Source of the DNA: Phoronis australis
Taxonomy: Eukaryota > Phoronida > Phoronidae
Reading direction: 5' to 3'
NCBI GenBank assembly: GCA_002633005.1
Contig: NMRA01000288.1
Location: 198,300-262,299 of the forward strand
Length of the DNA stretch: 64,000 nucleotides
Shown here: positions 11,401-23,644 of the stretch, piece after piece
How positions within the stretch are numbered: position 1 is the stretch's first letter
How the letters are laid out: each line of letters begins with the position of its first letter
Program-made: the position numbers and the translations under genes
The notes under the pieces: generated by a model
Databases searched by the model: none
Told to the model about the DNA's origin: nothing
Seen by the model: the letters and a program-made list of their open reading frames with translations, nothing else

Positions 11401-12891
11401 GTGCCGGGGAAAACGAGGACAAAACGTAGTTTTGGTCCTGAGAGACTTGCGTGTCTGCATGCAAACGACTGTTGAGAACGAATGCTACTTTGTATTCACA
11501 AACACAACAAGTTGTGAGAAGAGTTAAGACCTCACCAAAATTCCTTAATTTGATAGATAATTTGACATTTCGCTGTTTCAATGTCATGCGGACGATATAT
11601 TTTAACCGCCGACTCGATTTCTGTTATATATTTCGTACTTGGGTTTCATATCAGTCTCGCGGCGATGGTGTGTAAAACAATGAAGTGTTCACCTACTTTA
11701 AAGTGGACCCCAATGCACCAGCTTGACCCACTTAATATGTTCGCTCCGCCCATGACCTAGTTGGATAATTAAGTTAATTACGAACTGCAAATTCAGTTGA
11801 CATTGCCCGTAAGTGTTTAAAAAAATTAACACGACAAAGGAGTATGTAGATTATATTGACCAAAAACAAATTTTCACCGAATAATTAACCGAAGTCCTCG
11901 AGATTTTCCCGTGTCCTAACTTAACTGGCTTTTTCTCAGTTTCTGAAAATCGACTTAATTTGAATTTAGGAACATGAGTTCTCAAAAACAGCTCTGTGGA
12001 TTTCTCTGAAACTTTCGCCAAACTTAATTTTAAGTTATCTCTAAAAACGCATTCAGGATTGTTTATTTCAAGGCCTAGTTTTGCATGATGAGTCACAAAA
12101 CAAGGAGCTCGTAATCAAGCATTGCAAATCTACAGAATTTCCAATGTCAACTACGATTTAAGTACAGATTTTGCTGGGATTTGTTTGTCTTGATACAACA
12201 GAAAATATCTGAATTTGGAATACATATTAATAAATGAGCTTTTTAAGCAGTGTATATTTCAATTAAAATTATTCACTTAGATTCACTGATTTTAATGGCT
12301 GACGGGTAAGTTCGAGCATGCAGATGTTGTTTTTCAGTACAAGTAAAAACACATACTTATGATTGTCGTTTAATACCAGTTATTTACTTGTGTAAAATTA
12401 ACAAATAGCAGCACCATTTGATAACAACACAAGCTGTGGTCTCAATCACCAAGACTGAGGTGGAAACTACACGTGGTCGCTCCTCTTAAAATATGGCGTC
12501 AGAACATAAAAACCTAGTGGCAGCACAACTAAACTCCACGGTCGAACCAAAAAACCCTTAACTCAATGGCAGTACCAGAAAACTCAATTCTTTGTTTGAG
12601 GCATAACAATGCGAGCCCCCGAATTTCCTGACTGACTCCCAGTGTTTTCCGCCATTTTTGTCCTGTGTAACACTTTCCAATATGGTGTCGTACTGACAAC
12701 GCGAGCTTCATTTATCTGATTGGCGCGTGCCCGGTCTATGTGGGGTCTATGGTTCGTACCTTCTCGTTTTTATTTTTTTCTCGAGTCCGTCAGGACAAAG
12801 ACGATTTCAGTCTGGGATTGTCCTAGTCACACACAATAACGGAATTCTTTGAAAGTGAAAAATGTAGATGTGTATCGAATTACAGTTCCAG
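8468..12891. other. Copy 2 former intron A-B: duplicated backbone
   Basis: About 4.4 kb with no supported gene. 8470-11740 aligns in order with 26500-29510 of the copy-3 unit. 11105-12090 matches 52890-53900 of the copy-4 unit, part of which copy 3 has lost. 12100-12720 has no partner in the window and is probably an insertion. A 67-bp triplication is listed separately. Confidence 0.7.
10605..10805. repeat. Tandem triplication, 67-bp period
   Basis: Three near-identical 67-base copies start at 10605, 10672 and 10739, each beginning AATGCTAGGTCCA and ending TACGTACACTACGT. The homologous place in the copy-3 unit (about 28723-28790) has only one diverged copy. Confidence 0.92.
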
Positions 12892-13040
12892 ATAACAAAG
12901 GGACAGTCAATTTCACTCTCCCAATGCACACTAGCAATATTACCCTGGCTACGGGAAAAAGCGGCAGAGACTATACTTACGCTACGTTCAGTGCCGGTTC
13001 AGGATTCAGCGTGGAAATTAATAGAGGACAAACTTACCAG
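12892..13040 (+). pseudogene. Copy 2 fused exon B/D
   Basis: The first codons of exon B (D-N-K-G-T) run directly and in frame into the exon D sequence VNFTLPMHTSNITL, ending at the normal exon D donor CAG|GTGTGT. The rest of B, all of C and the start of D are missing. The reading frame happens to be kept. Confidence 0.85.
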
Positions 13041-13222
13041 GTGTGTTCACCTTTTCATATTAAAACGAGAATTTTGTGTCAGACATTGCTACAGTTGCTC
13101 TTTTTACACTAAAAGCAATTCAATTTTTACTTGTATGGATTTCATTGTGCTAAGCTCGTATGAGAACTGACACATGATCTAGATAAGTAACATTAGCGTC
13201 TCCATTAAAAATTACTTCTATT

Positions 13223-13267
13223 GATCACATAGAGGAAATGATTCCGCCGACGTTGTCTTGGGGAAAG
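13223..13267 (+). pseudogene. Copy 2 exon E remnant
   Basis: Only the IEEMIPP-SWGK stretch of exon E remains, flanked by intron-derived sequence on both sides. Two separate deletions therefore removed the acceptor half and the donor half. Confidence 0.85.
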
Positions 13268-13648
13268 TCAAGTGCCATTTTACTATTAGACTACAGGGTC
13301 TTTTAAATATTTATCATTTAATTTCTATGATATATTCCCAATGAGAACCGGCTGCATGTTTGAATACATCGGCCTATCATATTTCTTCTGCAAGTGACAC
13401 CTTAGTTCAACTTTAAATGGGCATCCTGTAAAATGTTACCGAGCAATTTTAAAAAAGGAACTCATGAAGTCCAATTAATCATACATGAGGTCACTGAAAC
13501 TTATGTCTTTGCATTATCTGTATACGAAATTGTAACCGCTTGAGTCAGTTTGTATTCAATTTTCGTCTTTCACTGAAAAAGACTTGGAATTTAGATTTTA
13601 CACAACGTTTGTGGGTGGTCAATTTGTGTAATCAACTTGCATTTACAG

Positions 13649-13813
13649 TTTCTGTAGACAACACTGAAGTTCAACTATCGTCAACACTTTACAAAAGCAA
13701 CAGAACAGAGAAGCTCAGACTTGGAAGGTTTAAACAACTAGATGTGGCCTCCACTGAGTGCTACTACATATCAGCCTCAGATCCAATATTCGTCGTTCAA
13801 TATTGCAAAACAG
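13649..13813 (+). pseudogene. Copy 2 exon F (intact exon in a pseudogene)
   Basis: 165 nt with standard acceptor and donor, open, encoding VSVDNTEVQL to ISASDPIFVVQYCKTG. It is the only ectodomain exon without a lesion. Confidence 0.8.
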
Positions 13814-14067
13814 GTACCTATGCAAACCAGACTTAACAAAAGAATATTTATATTTTATTTTCAAGCCCGGGCTACGACACAACGAACAAAGGCCTACCTT
13901 AAGCTGGAAAGAAAATTGGTAATGCTGTAAAAGTTACATTTTTAATGTAGTTGCATGGTTTGCGTTTTCTGCGCGTCATCAAAATTTATATGGAAGAGTA
14001 TGTAAGTAACGTGTTACCAGATTAATAATAGGCACTAACGCAGTTCTAACTAAATATTTAATTTCAG

Positions 14068-16529
14068 GTTCGGTTGACCGAAAGCCCAGCGATCCTTTTA
14101 TGATTGTTTTTGTGCCCATGGAGCAGTTCTCCAAAGACTACACCTTCACAACACCGGAAGCCGTGCAGGCGCCATATCAAAACTACGTCGCCATTACTTG
14201 CAAAACTGTTGAATAAGACGAACTTTATTTAGACGGCAGTTCGATAACTGGTGCAAAGTTTTGGAAAACATTGTCCTTAATTCACGGATCTCAAGCCTCA
14301 TTTTCTGTTGGCATCGTTTTGATAGGCCATGGGACTCACAATTTAAGTCACCCCGACCCAACAATCGTTTTCGGTATTCAAGTTTACGGGCAGGTGAGGT
14401 ATAAATCTTACGGATTCCCTGGGAATGTTCGTAACACCACTCTACAGTGCGTGTGTCCTCACAAGTGTTGTAGTTAATGATGGATTTGACAACGACTGTG
14501 ACGGAAAAATAGACGAAGAACTCGCTGATGGCTTGGACAACGACGACGACGGGAAGGTAGATGAGGACACAGCGCAGCTGGCAAATCCGTTATTCATGGC
14601 AATAACTGCGGCTACTACACGTTACCCTCAACAATGTCGACTGCGACATTCCATCCCACAACTATGTCGACAACCACGTCACTGCCTACGACAACAACGA
14701 CCAAGATATCGCCACCGACAACAACATCGACCACGCCATCGATCCCGGCAACAATACCAATGGTCACGCCATCATTAATCTCAACTACGACACCGACACG
14801 AACAAAAGTTGGGACAACCACCATGAATTCGGTGTCGGAAACAACAACGACGACTAAATCGCTAACAACAATAACGACCCCGACGTCACTACCCATAACA
14901 ACAACTGTGAATTCGACATCAACAAAGGATCCAACCACGACATCGCTGCCCGCAACAACATCGACCACGACATTGATCTCGTCAACAAGATTTACAAACA
15001 CATCACTACTCGCAACTACGGCACCGATATCAACTAAAACCTCGTACACTAACAGAGATTCTTCGCCATCGACAACAATAACGACCACATTGCTACCTGC
15101 AATATGGACAACGACAACACTACACACAAGAACAACTGTGAATCCAACAATTTCCACGAAAACAGCAGTGAGCACAACGTGGATATCAACAACAGTGAAA
15201 ACGGCATCATTTTCTGTGACAATAATTGCGAAACCGACATCTTCAAAGTTTTCAACAATGCCCAAGACTTCTTTGCTGACAACAACAATAACACCGACAA
15301 CAAAGAAGACAACATCGCCTCCGATAACATCACTAACTATAAAAACAACTGCGACACCAACAATAACGAAAGTTCCCACAACGACTCCAACGTTTCAACC
15401 TACAACAACATCGATCACGACAACAGCAACCAAGATATGGCCACCGACAACAACATCGACAACGCCATCGCCGGGATCCCGCCAAAAATATCAATGACCA
15501 CGACATCATTAATCGCAACTACGACACCGACAGTAACAAAAGCTGGGACAACGACCATGAATTCGCTGTTGGAAATAACAACGACGACTACATTGCTACC
15601 AACAATATCGACCCCGACGTCGCTATCCACAACAACAACTGCGAATCCGACGTCAACAGAGGTTCCGGCCACGACATCGCTGCCTACAACAGCATCTACT
15701 ACGATATCGATCTCGACAACAAGAGCAACCACCGCGACATCACTACTCGCACCGATATCAACTAAAACCTCGTCAACTACCAGCGATTCTTTGCCTTCGA
15801 CAACAATAATAACCACATTGCTACCAGCAATATCGACACCAACAACGCTACACACAAGAACAACTGTGAATCCAACAATTTCCACGAAAACAACAATGAG
15901 CACCACGTGGCTATCAACATCAGCGAAAAAGACATCACTTTCTGTGACAACAATTGCGAAACCAACGTCTTCAAAGTTTCCAACAGTGCCCACGACTTCG
16001 CTGCTGACAACAACAACAACACCAACACCGACAATAAAGAACCCAGCATCGCCTCCGTCAACATCACCTATAAAACAACTGTGCCTTCGACAACAATAAC
16101 GACCTCAACAACGGTGAACCGTACAACGCGTGCACTTATTAAACAACAGTCAATAACCGATACACCAAATACATGTAATGGATCGAACTGCTGGGCTTTC
16201 AGCAGATTCCAATCAAACATTGTGGTAGGAACTGTGGTGTCTGGTGTTTTATTGCTACTGGTTACTCCTTTGGCATGCCGCTGCTGCTTCTTGCTTTCAG
16301 CCTTAAAACGTCGAAGGCGAAGAGAAAAAAGGAATCATCTGAGGCCAACGACGAAGAAGAAGAAGTGGGAAACGCGGATGATCTACACACTAGGTCTGTA
16401 CAGAAGACTCCAGTCGTCCCAGTTTGCATGCCTAGCAGAGGACAATTCGACCAAGATCATTGGCTAAATTCACAGCCACGTACTGATAATTCTGAATTGA
16501 CCACATCAGGTACAATCATAGACATTTAA
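14068..16529 (+). pseudogene. Copy 2 exon G with stop, frameshifts and duplicated stalk
   Basis: Lesions are given under the copy 2 gene entry. The stalk region contains a tandem duplication of about 730 bases: 14765-15475 repeats as 15500-16080, with matching landmarks at 14771/15505 and 15057/15785. Codons are mostly ACN and AC-rich, so the antisense strand shows long artificial Val-rich open frames. Confidence 0.85.
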
Positions 16530-16599
16530 ATTTCACTCCGGCACATAATCCTGGCTGGCATTGCAACTATCAGTGAAATACAATAACAAACACTTGCAT

Positions 16600-17510
16600 A
16601 AAAATTATAGATGTTGACAATGTCTTCGTACATGTACAATGCATCAACATATTGAATTTATTTGGCGTAAGTAATCTTCGAATCTCGGCGATCTGTCCGA
16701 CGTTATTTTGTGCATGTAAGCTGACCACGAACTATGGTGAGTGCGAGTAAAAGCTCAGTTAACAAAGTGTATGGCTATCACTTTGCCGTCGTGCTCAGAA
16801 TTATGACACAATAGAAAAATTGTCTTCCACTCGTAGTTCGCAAGATGTATCCACGCATCGGAGCAGTGACCTTGGTCGTTGCTTTGCTTACGCAAAGTTG
16901 AATCCACAACACGAAAATTTAAAGCTATCTTTTTGCTGGTGGTCGTGGCGTTCCAAACCGCAACTTTGCGCATCTGAACCCCAGCTCCCTTGATTGTTCG
17001 GAAAAATTCTCGACATCCCGGTACAATTCCTTTAAAAGGACGTACCGTGCAGTGTACCTGACAAACACAAGCATATAGTCATAAAGTAAACTCTGGATTG
17101 TCATACAGAAACTCAGGTCAAAAATAATAACGTTGAAGCTTCTCTGGCGAGGCCCTGTTGGTACCCTCATTTTCAAACCTCTCCAGAACAGTTTATCAGT
17201 TACGCACAAAGAACTAGTCGTGTAGAAAAAGCAATGGAAATCATCAAGCTTTTCAGGGGCAGTAGTTCCTGGTTAACGGAATAACAGGTCTCCGCGATAA
17301 CCTGGTTCTCGAAATTGCGATAAGGCAAAGGTAGCGAGAATGAGAGTTCCAGCGCGTTACAAATCTCGCCACTGACAGTAGGTGTTGATGCCCGTCACGT
17401 AGTGGGAAGATTGCGAAATTCGTCTGTCTTCCTGCGGTTCTATGTTCCGATGTAATGGCGTACGCTGTAATCACTTCATTTCTCGTAGTGTATACCAGAG
17501 GTGCAGAGTA
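16600..17510. mobile_element. Unclassified insertion of about 0.9 kb in the copy 2 3' flank
   Basis: The copy 1 3' flank is continuous across this point (about 3028-3040), whereas copy 2 is interrupted from just after ACACTTGCAT to just before TCTAAAATATCGAAATAATT. TGCA occurs at both edges and may be a target duplication. I see no inverted repeats and no recognisable protein. Confidence 0.4.
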
Positions 17511-17557
17511 TGTTCTAAAATATCGAAATAATTTCCCATGATTAGACTCGCTAGTAT

Positions 17558-17703
17558 CAGGGGCGGATCCAGGATTTTGAGTTGGGCAGAATATTAGCCA
17601 GGATTTTGGCTGTCAGATATTCAAACCCCTGAACTGCCAAATAGAATCTGGGTGAATTGTTGGGGGGTATGGTCCCCTTGGCCCCCCTCTAAATCCGCCA
17701 CTG
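17558..17703. mobile_element. 146-bp hAT-like MITE
   Basis: Starts CAGGGGCGGATCCAGG and ends CTAAATCCGCCACTG, so the ends are imperfect inverted repeats of the widespread CAGTGGCGGAT type. It is flanked by AGTAT on both sides (17553-17557 and 17704-17708). The paralogous empty site is at about 3074-3086 behind copy 1, which reads straight through. The 5-base duplication is shorter than the 8 usual for hAT, so the superfamily is tentative. Confidence 0.82.
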
Positions 17704-17708
17704 AGTAT

Positions 17709-19020
17709 CACCACTGTCAGTGAGTATCTGATCCCTTGGCAACAAAATCCCTAAGAACCTCGCTTGGATTAGCGTTTTCATCAGTTCAAAGCAATGAACT
17801 TCATGTTAAGAGGTGTATACACTGGTCAGATCTCCACGTTCCTGTCTAAAATAAGTATAAACAGGGATTTAACTAGTTAGAAATGACTCTGAAAGTGACA
17901 AAAATCGTATTGTAGTTCGTTCTTTTAAATATCGTATTTTTTAATTTTCAAAAAATCCAATTTTACCTCGAAATTTTTTTCAAAGTGCACAAGGATTATT
18001 ATCAACTGTTTCCTTACGCAATATTCTACTTATCCACACCAAATGTATGTACAAAATCATTATGATCTTGATTTTGTGGCATTTTTGCGTGCGAGTTGTG
18101 GCAAGCACGACACTTTCCTGTCATTTGGTCACTTTCCGTCTAATAACTAAAAATTTGGTCCATGTATCAAAAAACCCTGGCACGCGATTTTACTTCACTT
18201 CTAGAGGATTCCAAATTTGCAAATTTCGTAAAAATTGACCCACGTGTTGCGGAAAAATAGGCACGAGAATCTTGTCACTACCCTGAAATCACGAGCCGAG
18301 AAAAACGGCTTTGAAGTTAAGCGGGCATAGATTGCCACTTGGGGTCAAAATTCGTTCAGAATGCGTGGTCGTTATGTTCCAATTTCTGTTGATATTTTAG
18401 AAATAAAGCTTATATTTACTTCTTGTATAGAAATTATGACATACCTGTTTGTTTACAGCGTAATTTCAATCATTTTTGCGAACTTGTGAAGCACGACAGA
18501 CGACCAAAACAAATATGGCTGTGACGTGGGTGGAGCTTGGCGTTGATCTATTGTCTGCTGTGCTGGTGTGCCGACCACACCATTAAAACCATGTGTTGAT
18601 TGTTTATGCGACTCATCTGAACTCTCCACTCAGTGTTGTAAAAGACTCTCTAACTATATTACATAGACCTATTTGTTAGTATTCCAATATTGTATGTAGT
18701 TACCGTCTCCTCATCAACCAATATACAGGGTATGTGTTACATCAAATCGCCGCGTTACTGTCTACATAACAGTATTGGCGACGAGGATAAAGAACTTCTT
18801 TCATCGTAATGGTTCAACATTTTCACGTGCCTGTACCGCCAACATTTTGACCAAAGGGACTTAGGGATAAGAAAAAAGCACTTTCTGCGCAAATAGCGTT
18901 GCTAATTGGGTGAGATTCTCAAGTTACCAAAGTTTCTTATCTTGCCTTCCACTAAAATGGTATCATAATATCATGGGTTTTAATCCAGGGATACATTTGA
19001 ATCTATGCACTAGAATAATT
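17709..19020. other. Gene-free stretch
   Basis: The first 100 bases still match the copy 1 3' flank (to about 3180), then the similarity ends. No coding exon, tRNA or inverted repeat recognised. AT-rich. Confidence 0.5.
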
Positions 19021-19039
19021 TTGTCATTTCCGCTCTAAT

Positions 19040-19400
19040 TCTTTGGGTTACGGCCGGCGGCAAGTTCAAAAATCCACTGAGTTTGGCAGCCTATTGGCCC
19101 TAGTTTCTCCACGGCGCGTTCCTAGCACAGAAGCGCAGTTTATCTCCAAAAACTCTCTGACGGCATGGAGTTGTCGATGTCTCGCGCGCGCGGCGTGTCT
19201 TCACAGCGCGAGCGTGTACTCTCATCGAATCGTGCAACACCACCCACGTCGACGCTCAGCATCCTCTCGCAAGACGCCTTACCTTTCCGACTTCTCTTGC
19301 ACACGTACAATGGGGCTATTCGGAGAATTCTCCTCGCAGTGTCACTGCTGTACTAGTGGTGATTGAATTGCGCATGCGTCGCTGTCTGCATGTAAACAGC
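19040..19400 (+). promoter_or_regulatory. CpG-rich promoter-like region with NRF-1-type site
   Basis: Locally GC- and CpG-rich in an AT-rich window, with a run of CGCGCGCG near 19185 and TGCGCATGCGTC at 19369-19380, which fits the NRF-1 consensus. It sits directly upstream of the THAP exon at 19437, so it may be that gene's former promoter. Confidence 0.35.
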
Positions 19401-19436
19401 TGGTAAAAAGACGGAATTATTATCAAAATACGTCGT

Positions 19437-20379
19437 TGCGATAAACTTTATTATTGCTATTTTCCCTGGTGTAAGTCTTCGACAGGCGGTCACAAATTCC
19501 CAAAAGGCGTAAGGTTACTAGATTCGTGGAAAATAGCGGTCAAAAGGGTCAACCAACTGACAAAAGGTGTGTGGATGCCGAAGCCCCGTGTGTGCTCTGC
19601 ATTTCCATTGGGAGACTACATATTATAACGTTACTTGGTAAGTTTTTAGCAACCAGTTTCTATCGACATCGTTCGGTCATGCTATCCCCACCAGTTACCC
19701 CACTGAATAACGGGTTTAGTGAGTGAAACTAAGTGTTTCTTTTTGGAAACTCACCCGGGACTCGTATGCCGGGTAGGCTAGCAGCACATATTCACATATT
19801 GTCCTGGGTACGCCCAATATAAGAGGTGTATGGTACGCGACGCTCAGGAGTCAAGGGTGACTTTTTCACAGCAGTTTCTCTTCAAAACTATGCTATGCCC
19901 AATAACATTCTCTAGATGAGTGAGTTTCCTTATTTTATAGCGGACACCACCCCCAGGACTACCTGATTAGTTACCGAATTAACATGAATAAGCTATTCAG
20001 TAAATGCCGTAACATTGCATTTAAATAAAAATTGACACCTAGAATGATTTTTTACTTGTTGAGATATGAAGCACATTTTAAGTGTCATGAAAAATACACA
20101 TTTTTAAATCACTTTTAGCCTGTTTCACATAGTTTAATTCAAATCTTAATTAAGCTTGGGTACAAAGATTACCGGTATTAGTGTGTACATATGAACATGA
20201 CGATAAGACGTCAAGTATGTTCCGCCTTACAAAAGTATTTTTGTCTTGTGTTTTCTTTTATAATTTGCTAATATTTCTTTGACTATTCTGTTACAGGTGA
20301 GAGAAAACTACTGAAACCAGCCGCCTCACCGTCTATTTTACCTTTGGACAATCCTTCAGCAATAACCAGAGAGAATTGA
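19437..20379 (+). pseudogene. Two-exon THAP zinc-finger domain pseudogene
   Basis: Reading from 19437 in one frame gives CYFPWC (a C-x4-C pair at 19455 and 19470), GHKFPKGVRLLDSW, then WMPKPRVCSAFPLGDYI: the order and spacing of a THAP domain (C2CH DNA-binding finger). The final Cys-x2-His lacks its His, a TAA follows at 19626-19628, and a frame change is needed before the donor at 19638. A second exon (20297-20379, acceptor TTACAG) continues in the shifted frame with ERKLLKPAASPSILPL, which matches the conserved end of THAP domains, then a stop. Missing His, stop and frameshift indicate a dead gene or transposase exon. The 64-residue spliced reading in the other frame is probably spurious. 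Confidence 0.6.
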
Positions 20380-21779
20380 ACCTAATTCAGAAATTCAGCA
20401 CTTGATATGCCTGATTATGGACTCCGTTGCATTGGAAAATTACAATTCTTTTTAACAATGTTGTTTCTTTGTATGTGTGCGGTTGTTCAGTTTGCCATTT
20501 TGTTTTTTTAAAAATATAATGATAATTCGGTAATCATTTCAGCTTTATAAAGAATAAGAACAACTGCACTGTATGGGGCTTTAAAACTGAAGAAATATTG
20601 TGGTTTCAATAATTAATGACAAACTTGCCTGCTGATGAAAAATTTGTTCGATCATCAAAATGTAATATTAACGGGCTTTCTACAGCTACTGACAATAAGA
20701 CAATCGATGCAGTCACTTATTGTCGTTTCCCCATTATGTGTACCATTATTGAAAAGTTTTTACCATTAGTAGAAAGCCTTTCTTCTGAAAGGAAAAGTTA
20801 ATGTCACTTAGTGAGAAAGGACAGGTATTTATGTCAGATGCTTTTGGTTTTTTATTTCACTGGAATCTAGTTTCAATGGCTTATAGAAGCGCTTGTAAAA
20901 AAGGTCCAGTTTCGGCACATGGCTTCCCTTCATGTAACCTCATTCAGCCTCAATAACATCCACAATTAGATCCTTGAAGGTACACACAACAGCATATCAC
21001 TTGACTCGTTTTGTGCCCAAAATCTGACCCTGAACTAGACCAGAGTGCCACTACGTCTTCTTTAGCTTCAGTCCCTCATGTTTCTTCCAGGAAAGGAAAT
21101 AAGCTACTGTCCACACATCCTCACGAACGAGGCTGACTTGTGTAGCAGTCAGATATAGTTCCTGTTTATACACAAACAATCCACTGGCATATTGTCTTGT
21201 GGTAGCTTAGTACTGCCATTCACATCTCTCCAGGGCCAATGACTTGTACATGTACATTGTACCATGCAGCACTGCTGGTGTGTGGAAATGCTGTGGGAAG
21301 AGAAAGGCTTGAATTGCCCTTAAAATGTCACTGAACCTGGAACAAATATTGAAATATGAATAATTAAGTACTCCAGGTTGGGTCAGAAATGCTACCCTTG
21401 TTCTTTCAAAAATATGATATGGTGACTGCTCTACAATTTCACACAAAATTATTAATTACTATTCTCAGAAAGCAAGGGTGTATATAATAAGTATTGTATA
21501 CACATGTAAAACTGCATCTTTATTTTTCATTCGTAGCCATAACAATTCTGTGAACGCATCACTTGTCTGCAAAATATGCAGGTTTTTTGCGACAACTTCA
21601 AACCTTTATTACCTATTTTCAAGCCTTTTTGATACTTTCAGCAATTTTAAACTCCGATTACAGATTCATGGGTCTGTCAAGCATACTCCTAGTCTAAGGC
21701 TGAGGGAACCGTTTCTCAGACTTTTTATTTTTCTTCTAATGGAAGATATGGAGACTTAGCTTAGACAATGCTTCCTAAG
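20380..21779. other. Gene-free stretch
   Basis: AT-rich, with several short ORFs. The - strand frame over about 20840-21440 looks protein-like but contains at least four stops and I cannot identify it. No repeat partner seen in the window. Confidence 0.4.
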
Positions 21780-22873
21780 AGTTTGCTCGTGTGTATTATG
21801 TAGGATTGATACACCACCGATTCGTGTTACGGAACGAAGGACTGGGACCAACAAAGTCCACCGCGTACAGTGAGATACTACCGCATGGTGTTGCGTCAGG
21901 GAGGACTGTAACAAGCGAGAAGTACTCTGGTTCAACGTAGTGGGAGATAATAATTGTTGGTACAAGGACTGGCCGTAGATGACGTGCAAGATGCAAGTTA
22001 TAAATTCTGAACAATTGGTTACAAAAGTGACTAACAGAATCGTCACAGAAGGAGCGTCTAGTCAGAGCTTGGTCGGATCAGGGCGTTTGATAGTTAACTT
22101 AGATTTAGTTCAAGTTCTCCCTATAGAGGGCGCCAGTGTGGTTAACCGTGCTATAAATGAACAAACAATCGCTTAAAATATAATTAGGGCTTTTAGGGAC
22201 CTCGTTATCTCCATTTCCCTCTGAAATGCTTTTTTAAAAAGACTCACACGAAATACGCCACCTCACGTCAAAAATCGTCCTTCCGGATTAAACGTTCCCC
22301 TCAACTATGATGTTAGACTCACTCTTATCTCGCTTAGGATTTTTTACCCCGAAAGATCTTATTTTACAATCATGCGTTTTTCATTGTGTGCAGCCTCGAT
22401 GTGCAGAAAAGAATGTGAATTAAGTTTATCGCAAGTGCAACGGTGGTACCATAGTATTGCGTAACGAAAGTCATTTATATGATTTCTCGCTTAAATATCT
22501 AACATCGCTTGCCTTCTACTCAGGGTCGGCAATCCAATTCAGAAACCCCTTGGCTTGACGAGTAATTTGCTCTGAGTCAATTCCAACAGTTGGGTTAGGT
22601 TCATTTTTACTCTAAGAAACACTTCGAATATAGCGAAAATAGAAGGAGAATATTTCGGTTCTCTCCTATCCCTTGATGAACCGTGAATATAATTAGCCAG
22701 CGAATCACATGATGCCGGACAAAAGACCAATCGAATGTTTAACAGTCAACTGCAATAATGTCTGGATTTACCCTGGATTCTGAAACAGCTTTTGTCAACA
22801 TTTGAGAACAAGCGATAGGTATTTTTCAATGTCTGTGCAATGTTTACCTGTTGTCCACTAAGATCTTATAGTC
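21780..22873. repeat. Segmental duplication block (partner 4265-5385)
   Basis: Second copy of the block upstream of copy 2. It ends where a 1.7-kb element is inserted. Confidence 0.8.
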
Positions 22874-23644
22874 GGTGCGCCAGATCTCAGCGTTCATCCT
22901 TGTGAGTACTTTGGGGGGCAACCTAGTTTTTTCTATGTGGCTAGATATTATACCTATAAATCAAATTCCAAAAAGTTCCCACGTCTACACTTGCACATTT
23001 TTTTAAAAAAGTGTTTTGTTGCACGAAATATTATGCACATTCCAGCCACTTGGTGGGCTTTTCTATTGAATTGACCAATCAGAGAGCCAGATTTTATTGT
23101 TGTACAGAAGTGAGCAGCTGTGAGAACTGAAGTAACATCAGCAACACTGACTGCATAACATTGGATAATTCTTTGACAAGTCAACCCTTAATATACCTCC
23201 AACCCCGTTATTTCATTTTTGTATTGAAAAGTGAGTTTTATTTGTTGATTAAGTCATCGAAAGTACATACTTTGATCATTGTGATCATTGTCATGTATTT
23301 GTTTCATACTGCTTGCTAAACGCTGTAGGAATAATCTATTATTTTCATACAGTCTGTGTGCACATTCACAGTGATCATTCAACTACATTGTTTTTGTACT
23401 ATAACGTTTTTCTGGCGTATTATTCAAACAAGCTATATTTTACACCATTAGTCAATGTTTTAGTCATTGAGGCACAAATTTTGCCCAGTCTCAAGTGTTT
23501 TGTGTTATTTTTGCTGCCTGACAATGCCAGAATAACCTCCTGGTAACATTCAGACTTAGTTTGCATTTCTGCCACTAGGTGTCACTTTACATTTTTTAAA
23601 TTCCACTGTTTACTATTAGTTTACAATAGTAAAACATGTAATGT

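Larger units (their letters stand above)
8424..16529 (+). pseudogene. Copy 2: IgGFc-binding-like membrane protein pseudogene
   Basis: A complete but broken paralogue. Exon A (from 8424) has lost its donor. Exons B and C are deleted, with B fused to D (12892-13040). Only 45 bases of exon E survive (13223-13267). Exon F (13649-13813) is intact. Exon G (14068-16529) has an in-frame TAA at 14214-14216, a 2-base deletion near 14423, a 1-base deletion near 14620, and further frame breaks near 15476, 16060 and 16330. Recognisable parts remain: two DxDxDG loops, a stalk of about 480-500 Thr-rich codons, the CRCC-type membrane span and a tail ending IIDI. No single splice form could restore a protein, so loss of function is well supported. 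Confidence 0.92.

Noticed and set aside
14615-15993. Long antisense open frames rich in Val (up to 254 codons) opposite the copy 2 stalk; the same at 34285-34863 and 35041-35994
   Set aside because: ACN-rich Thr codons on + give GTN Val codons on -, so long antisense frames are a compositional artefact.
20840-21440. Protein-like - strand frame of about 190 codons
   Set aside because: At least four in-frame stops, no splice sites that avoid them and no recognised family; stop frequency is not clearly below chance.
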